Source: Amblyornis subalaris (Eukaryota > Chordata > Aves > Passeriformes > Ptilonorhynchidae). Taken from it: a stretch of 64,000 bases of DNA. A program made the translations under genes and the position numbers. The stretch is taken from assembly GCA_018881555.1 (NCBI GenBank), contig JACAXG010000064.1:620001-684000 (forward strand), written 5' to 3'. The notes under the pieces are model-generated. The model was not told the DNA's origin, searched no databases, and was given only the letters and a program-made list of their open reading frames with translations. The stretch's first letter is position 1, and each line of letters starts with the position of its first letter. Shown in pieces: positions 58,534-64,000 of the stretch.

Positions 58534-61500
58534 CTGCAAGAGAGGAAGCAAAGCCACTTTATCAAACTCTCTGGTAGGGGCTGAAAGCCTCAGGTCCTTC
58601 CCTGTGTAATAGGTGCCCTGTAGGAAATNGACAAAACCACAGAGTTTTATTTCATTAACTTCTACCCAAAAAGTGCAAGATGCCAAACCAAGGGGCCACG
58701 ATCAGAGGCAGAACAGGATCTTCTGCCTAAGCCACTGCTGCCATTGCTACAGGGGANCTCCATCCTCCACTCCAGTACAAGAGGAAGAGCTGAAGGCCTT
58801 CAAGGGTAACCCACAACACAAAGNTTGACCCGTGGGATCCCTTGGAGAGTCCAGTCTGAGTTAACCTTATTTCATGTTGTTTCAAAGTGAATAATTTACC
58901 TCTGCAGAAAGATTGCTGAAAGCTTGTGGTTTGAGCTTGGCGTTTTTGGGAGGTTGGGGCTAAAAATATGAATCCAAGAGTATGGAGAAATGCTGCAGTG
59001 ATTCAAGTGTTTTAAAACAAAATGTGCCACTATTTTATTGTTCAACATCAACCTGGTAGGTAGTAAAAGATCCTCACCAACTCCTACTTTGATATTTTCC
59101 ATATTCAGTTGGAAAGATCTTAACATTCTTACTCATCTCCCTGCACCAGCTGTTTCTCTTAGGGAAAATATTCTCTCAATAGCCACCCAATTTATAGAGG
59201 GATTTGTCCTTATGCATTGAACAAATTGTTAAATTTGGGTTCCTAAGAGAAATTTCTTTCCAGCCTCGACAGATCTTAATAGGTTGCTTGAGGTACGAAG
59301 GTGTGCGTTACTGACAGCTTCCCCTGTAGACAAGAAAGGATTTCTCCTGTGTTCAGAACAAAGCATGTGTTCACGTATTTTTTGGATCAGGAGCTGAGCA
59401 AACAGTGTGAGAAATGGATATATGACTGAGCTGAAATTTTACCCTGGCTGCCTCTTTCTGTCCTTCTAAAGTGACGACCTCATTATTTTTTGGTTTTCAG
59501 CATAGGGAGAGTTCTGGTGTGATTGTGCTTAAAAAACAACACCCCACCGAAACACTCTGTAAATATTTGAAACTGAGTAACTGATACAAGATAGAAAATG
59601 GTCAGATAGCAATTTCCCTTCACCATTCGATATTAAGGTATTAAGAGCCATGGACCAATATTATCATTTATGTTTAAGGGAAAATATGACTGATGAGAAG
59701 GAAATGGTGTAAAAAATTGAGAGCAAGGAGCTATTGGTGGCATGGTTTGGCAGAGATGGCAGCAGATACGCGATCTTATACAGAATACACTTGCAAAATT
59801 CAGCCAGGAGCTGAGACAGTCTCTCACCAATAGATGGGGCAAAGCGACCAGAAAAGGATTCTGTAGAGTCGCCTCCCATGGCCTCCTTTCCTTGCAACTC
59901 AGAACAGCCATGGAGTTATCCTGTCAANAGCACTGTCACTTGTAGAGTGCTTCAAGTGTGAACACAGCTAAAATATCCCCAGAAAAATGTGCCTTTGGGT
60001 GCACTGACGCTGATGATATAATTCCTGGGGAATCCTCTAGTTGAATCCTGCAGTTAAAAATTCTAGACTCATCAGGAGANGAGACCATCCACCACTTAAA
60101 AAGGCTGCACCACTCAAAGAAAAGACTCCACAGTCCAAATGAGCCCAGCAGAAGAGAAAAGACCACACTCAGACACAACAGTGTGCACACACAGCTGGGT
60201 GGAGCAGCCTCAGACACCAGGGACATGGAAATTCTGCTTGGCCCCACTCCACCTCTATATGGGGTTGCTGAGAGGCCCTACAGAAGGTATGAGCTCCAAG
60301 AAGGGGATTCCATGAAGAGTGGGTAGAGTAATGGGAAAGAAGACAAAACTTTAGAAAAACAAAAAACTGATTCAGGTTGGACTATGCGTAAATTTACCTC
60401 TGCAGGCTTTCCTTGACAATTCCATTGATTCATTCCTAATAATTTAACTTTGTTGTGTGTCTGCCAATAAATGAAGTGTCTCCCACCGTGAAACACATCT
60501 CCTTCATNGCCCTACAACAGGGACCTTCCATCAAGAGGTGAAAAACCCCAGCCAGGACCCAGCCTCAGCCCAAGGAATCCTGAGTACGATGCGAGTTACC
60601 CCACACAGTGCCCTCTGTCAATCTGACCTGAAAGCAAAGTCTTACTCCAGAATCTNTCAGCAGCCAGAAAAATCCCTAAAATGTGAGGCACTACATCCTC
60701 CTCATCCCANCTTTTTCTCCTAATAATGTCTGGTATTCTCACTATTGAAGGCAATTTCTATTTTCTTAAACTTCTCGTATTCTGGACCGCAATAACCTTA
60801 TACAGCCTTAAGTCCTGAAATGGAAACCTACNGATCCTTTTCCTTAATTGCCACAAATAATTCCCTTTAATTGGTCTCCAAGAGATAATTACCCAGGATT
60901 TCATGCCCAGACTGGTTTATAGGTAGCTTCACCATGTGTTGCACCAACAAATGCTCCACCTGCTAATGGGAAACTCTTCTGATAAAATCTTCTGAGATGG
61001 ACACAGACAGAGCAGTTTTATGGAATGGCCAGCAGAACCCCTTGGAGATGCACAGGGTGCTGGCAGCCTGCTCAGCTGACTGCACACACCAGTCCATCTA
61101 CTGTCCTACTGGGTTTCTTGCTCTCTGCAGCCTGNGCTACAGCAAGTGATGGGACAAGGTGAAATAAAATAGCAGAAATACATCATAAATGTCTCCTTTA
61201 TAGAGCCCTCCTTTCTGCTAATGTGNAGAGAAGTTCTGTTTCACTTGTATGTAAATATCTCTCGTTGTAGCCCTTCTCCTGACTTCTGAGTGTAATTCAG
61301 AGCAAAGAATATACATTTTNAATATTAGAATGGACCAAACTGACAGAATCTATTTGTGTTTTAAAAAACCCAACACCATAAAACTACAGCAGCAGGACTG
61401 TGTGTAATGTTTACTCCCAAAATCTCACACCATCTGTTTTCTTTGCTTCCATTTTTAAGTGAATCCAGATTAAAGTACCTGATTTATACAATCACCTTTT

Positions 61501-64000
61501 TCAAAATTATTTGGTGAATTATACAGATGAGAGCCCCTATCCCAAATCCAGACCACAGTGTTTTCCTGTTAAAACTTTGAACCAAAAGAAAATAATCACA
61601 GGGTGTATTTTTTTTCTGTCTGGCAAACACTCTGATGCGTGCTTTGTACATGTTGTAGCAAAAACTGATACATGAAAACTTGATTTTAAAACTTGATCTA
61701 TGTAAACTCACTTTGGAAAACAAANGCAAAACATGGATTTTTTTACTAAAATGTTTAGACCAGAATATTTTCAAACATTTGTTTTGAAACAAAAATATTT
61801 CAAATGTTCATTGAAATCTGAAATAAAAATTATGTGTAGAGGTGTGTGTGTTATGGGATGGGACATCTTTAAAAACATTGTGGGGAGTGAATTTTTTCAG
61901 GCTTGTGTTTCATCCAGCTCCATTCCTTAGACAATGTAATGCAGTGACAGTGCTCAGGAAAGAAATCTGATGCTGTTCCTACTGGAGGAACAGCTGTGTC
62001 TGTGCTCCAGAATCCACTGAAGGATCCTCTCCTCTTCCTCTTCTTGCTGAAAGGTGGGCTGGNAAAGGCAGAGATATTAAGATTTAGGTTCTGCACTCCC
62101 TAAGGAGGCTCTGAGAAGGAACAGAAACCTTTGTGACTCCATCAGTCAGCTCCTTGGCCTAAATCTTTTTTCCATGAAAGAAGGGATGACTAAGTCTTGG
62201 AGGGAGGTGAACAAATGGCATTCCACAATGAAAACTGAAGTCTGATGGCTTTCCCAGATATCTGAAGGCAAAGCCTGCACAGACNTATTTTCTGTGTATT
62301 ATTCCATGCCGATGTCTGGACTCTCTTACACTGTGAGAAAGGTTCAGATAAGCCCTTAACCCATGTGAAAACAGATTGTGGTCTGGGCTGTTGGTGCAGT
62401 GTGCCAGCTCTGTGCACAAGGAGAAGGGACACACAGGAGTATCCTGTCTGCTGCCTCAATGAGAGCAAAATGATTTAACCAANGAGCTGACAGCCTTTTC
62501 CCCTCCNCTGTCTGTTCTTGTCTCCACTTCAAAGCCCTGTGATTTCACCTCTCAGACAGACCCCACAGACCCTTCCTGTTGGCTTTGTGCTCTGTTCTCT
62601 TTATTTCCACTCCTTTCCCATCAGAAATGAAGCTGTTGCAGCCAGTTTTGTGGAGCAGCCCATGTGTCTCACCAAGTCCCTTGCTACTCCAGCACNTCAA
62701 TTCTCCTCTGCTGCATCTGAATGGATTCCAGGGTCATCTCCTCAAATCTGCTTTTCCTTTCTCTCCCCAGCCACTACAAGAACACCAGCACAACTACTGT
62801 GAATTAGAATTATACAGTCAGAGAATCGTTATGGTTGGAAAAGGCTTCTTAGATCCTCAAGTCCAACCATTAACCCAGCACTGCCACAGCCACCACTAAA
62901 CCATGTCCCCAAGTGCCACATCTACGCATCTTTTAAATACCTCCAGGGATGGTGATTCTACCACTTCTCTGGCCAGCCTGTTCCAATGCATGACCACTCT
63001 TTCAGGGTAGAAATTTTTCCTAATATCCAATCTAAATTTGAAATTATTACTGAACTATTTTCAGTAATGATGCACTAGAGCAGAATGTTGCTCTCTTTAC
63101 TTAAAATGTGCCTTACAAATCAATACAAAGGTAATAGGACATAGAAAAAGGCTTTTGCTGATGAGAGCCTGAAAAGCCAACAGATCTGAGCATTTACCTC
63201 CAATACGTGTCCTATAGTCAGCATCAGTGACAGTGCCATAATTCATATGTGGATCCAGTCTCCAGTCATTTCAGCAGGTGTCATTGAAATACAACATTAA
63301 ATTTAAAATAAAAGTTCTGTCAACAAAAAATTCTCTGAANTGTCTTTGCAGCTTCTTTGCAGCTCTGTAAAAGTACTGAATAAAGTTGACTTTGTACATA
63401 GCACTCTCTCCAGAAGAGTTTCCTGCTTCCAGTGAAAGGCCGTGTTTGTTTAATTTAATCACTTAGTGTAAGCTATGGTCATGATCTCTTTTGTCTACAG
63501 AGGAAGATTTATTTCCCTGTGTGTTCGCTTGGAGTTGGTTTACTGAGTCAGCGCAGCAAATGAGAAAAAACAACTAAAAAAAATCTCCTTTAGTGTCTTT
63601 TGTTTCAGCACTATTAGTAATCTGCACAGGTGAAGACTTTTTTATTAATTTTTTTTAAAGGTATAGATCTTGTTAAAGATAGCTCTGAGCAATACCTTCC
63701 AATTCCAAGCAGCACTGGCAAAGTTTGAATTCAATCTGAGCTTTGCAGCTGGGGCCCCTATCCTTTTCTTACACTTTGCAGTATTAACTTGCATTATAAA
63801 AAGGACATTAAGGACACCATGCGTTTCAGAGGAGATCATTTATTTCCTGAATTACTCAAGAAAAGCCAGGCTTGAGCTCACACCCTACAGGCAAGTCTGT
63901 ACTAATTAAATCACTGCCAGCCATGACCTTAATAGGTACAGCTTGCTCTGGTCTTCTTCTCAGGTCTTACTTTTGCCACCAGGTTATCTANCATAAGGCA
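58534..64000. other. 5' intron, partial (5.5 kb)
   Basis: No exon with Gly-X-Y repeats was found on either strand, so the next upstream exon lies outside the window. The only recognised element is the CR1 at 62810-63040. The rest is AT-rich and apparently unique. Confidence 0.6.
62810..63040 (-). mobile_element. CR1 LINE, 3' tail (older subfamily)
   Basis: Reversed blocks 'agagaatcgttatggttgg', 'ccaaccattaacccagcac', 'acctccagggatggtgatt' and 'ttcctaatatccaatctaa'. Confidence 0.93.

Noticed and set aside
1..64000. A novel multi-gene or defence-like system, CRISPR array or operon
   Set aside because: The window is vertebrate intron-exon sequence of a single gene plus retrotransposons. Nothing with operon or array structure is present.

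Overview
The window is a piece of a bird genome, very probably a passerine. CR1 LINE fragments, the dominant avian and reptilian retrotransposon, occur throughout. One short element at 26968-27109 has a tRNA-Ile-like head joined to a CR1-like tail, which matches the TguSINE1 family described from zebra finch and other songbirds. Two retroviral LTRs are well supported (23925-24343 and 48969-49359) and three more are candidates. No prokaryotic feature, CRISPR array or free-standing RNA gene is visible.

All convincing coding sequence belongs to one gene on the minus strand, a collagen of the FACIT type. I find 37 small exons between 58533 (5') and 1784 (3'), numbered w1-w37 in transcription order. 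Together they hold 2157 coding bases (719 codons). Every exon keeps phase 0, and 35 of the 37 begin with a glycine codon; 21 are exactly 54 bp. Both gene ends lie outside the window: no signal peptide, VWA or TSPN domain and no C-terminal domain is seen. The order is a triple helix of at least 137 residues (w1-w8), an 11-residue non-collagenous exon (w9), a 211-residue helix with two one-residue imperfections (w10-w20), a 24-residue interruption with a C-x-x-C motif (w21 and the start of w22), and an unbroken helix of at least 336 residues (w22-w37). This length and spacing fit collagen alpha-1(XXII), COL22A1, better than collagens IX, XII, XIV, XIX, XX or XXI. The assignment comes from architecture and remembered family properties, not from an alignment, so I hold it at about 0.6.

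Layout: 1-1783 is 3' intron with one CR1. 1784-22630 holds w37-w20 with introns mostly of 0.3-2.4 kb. 22631-31485 is the largest complete intron (8.9 kb) and is full of transposons: a CR1 split by a solo LTR, further CR1s, the SINE and an LTR-like block with a TATA box. 31486-58533 holds w19-w1. 58534-64000 is 5' intron with one CR1 and no exon.

I found no novel multi-gene system. The points most worth a second look are the cysteine-bearing interruption, the optional-looking 33-bp exon, a GC-AG intron, a collagen-like orphan exon on the opposite strand, the nested solo LTR with target-site duplication, a 60-bp block repeated 8.6 kb apart, and the fact that all six ambiguous exonic bases fall at third codon positions.
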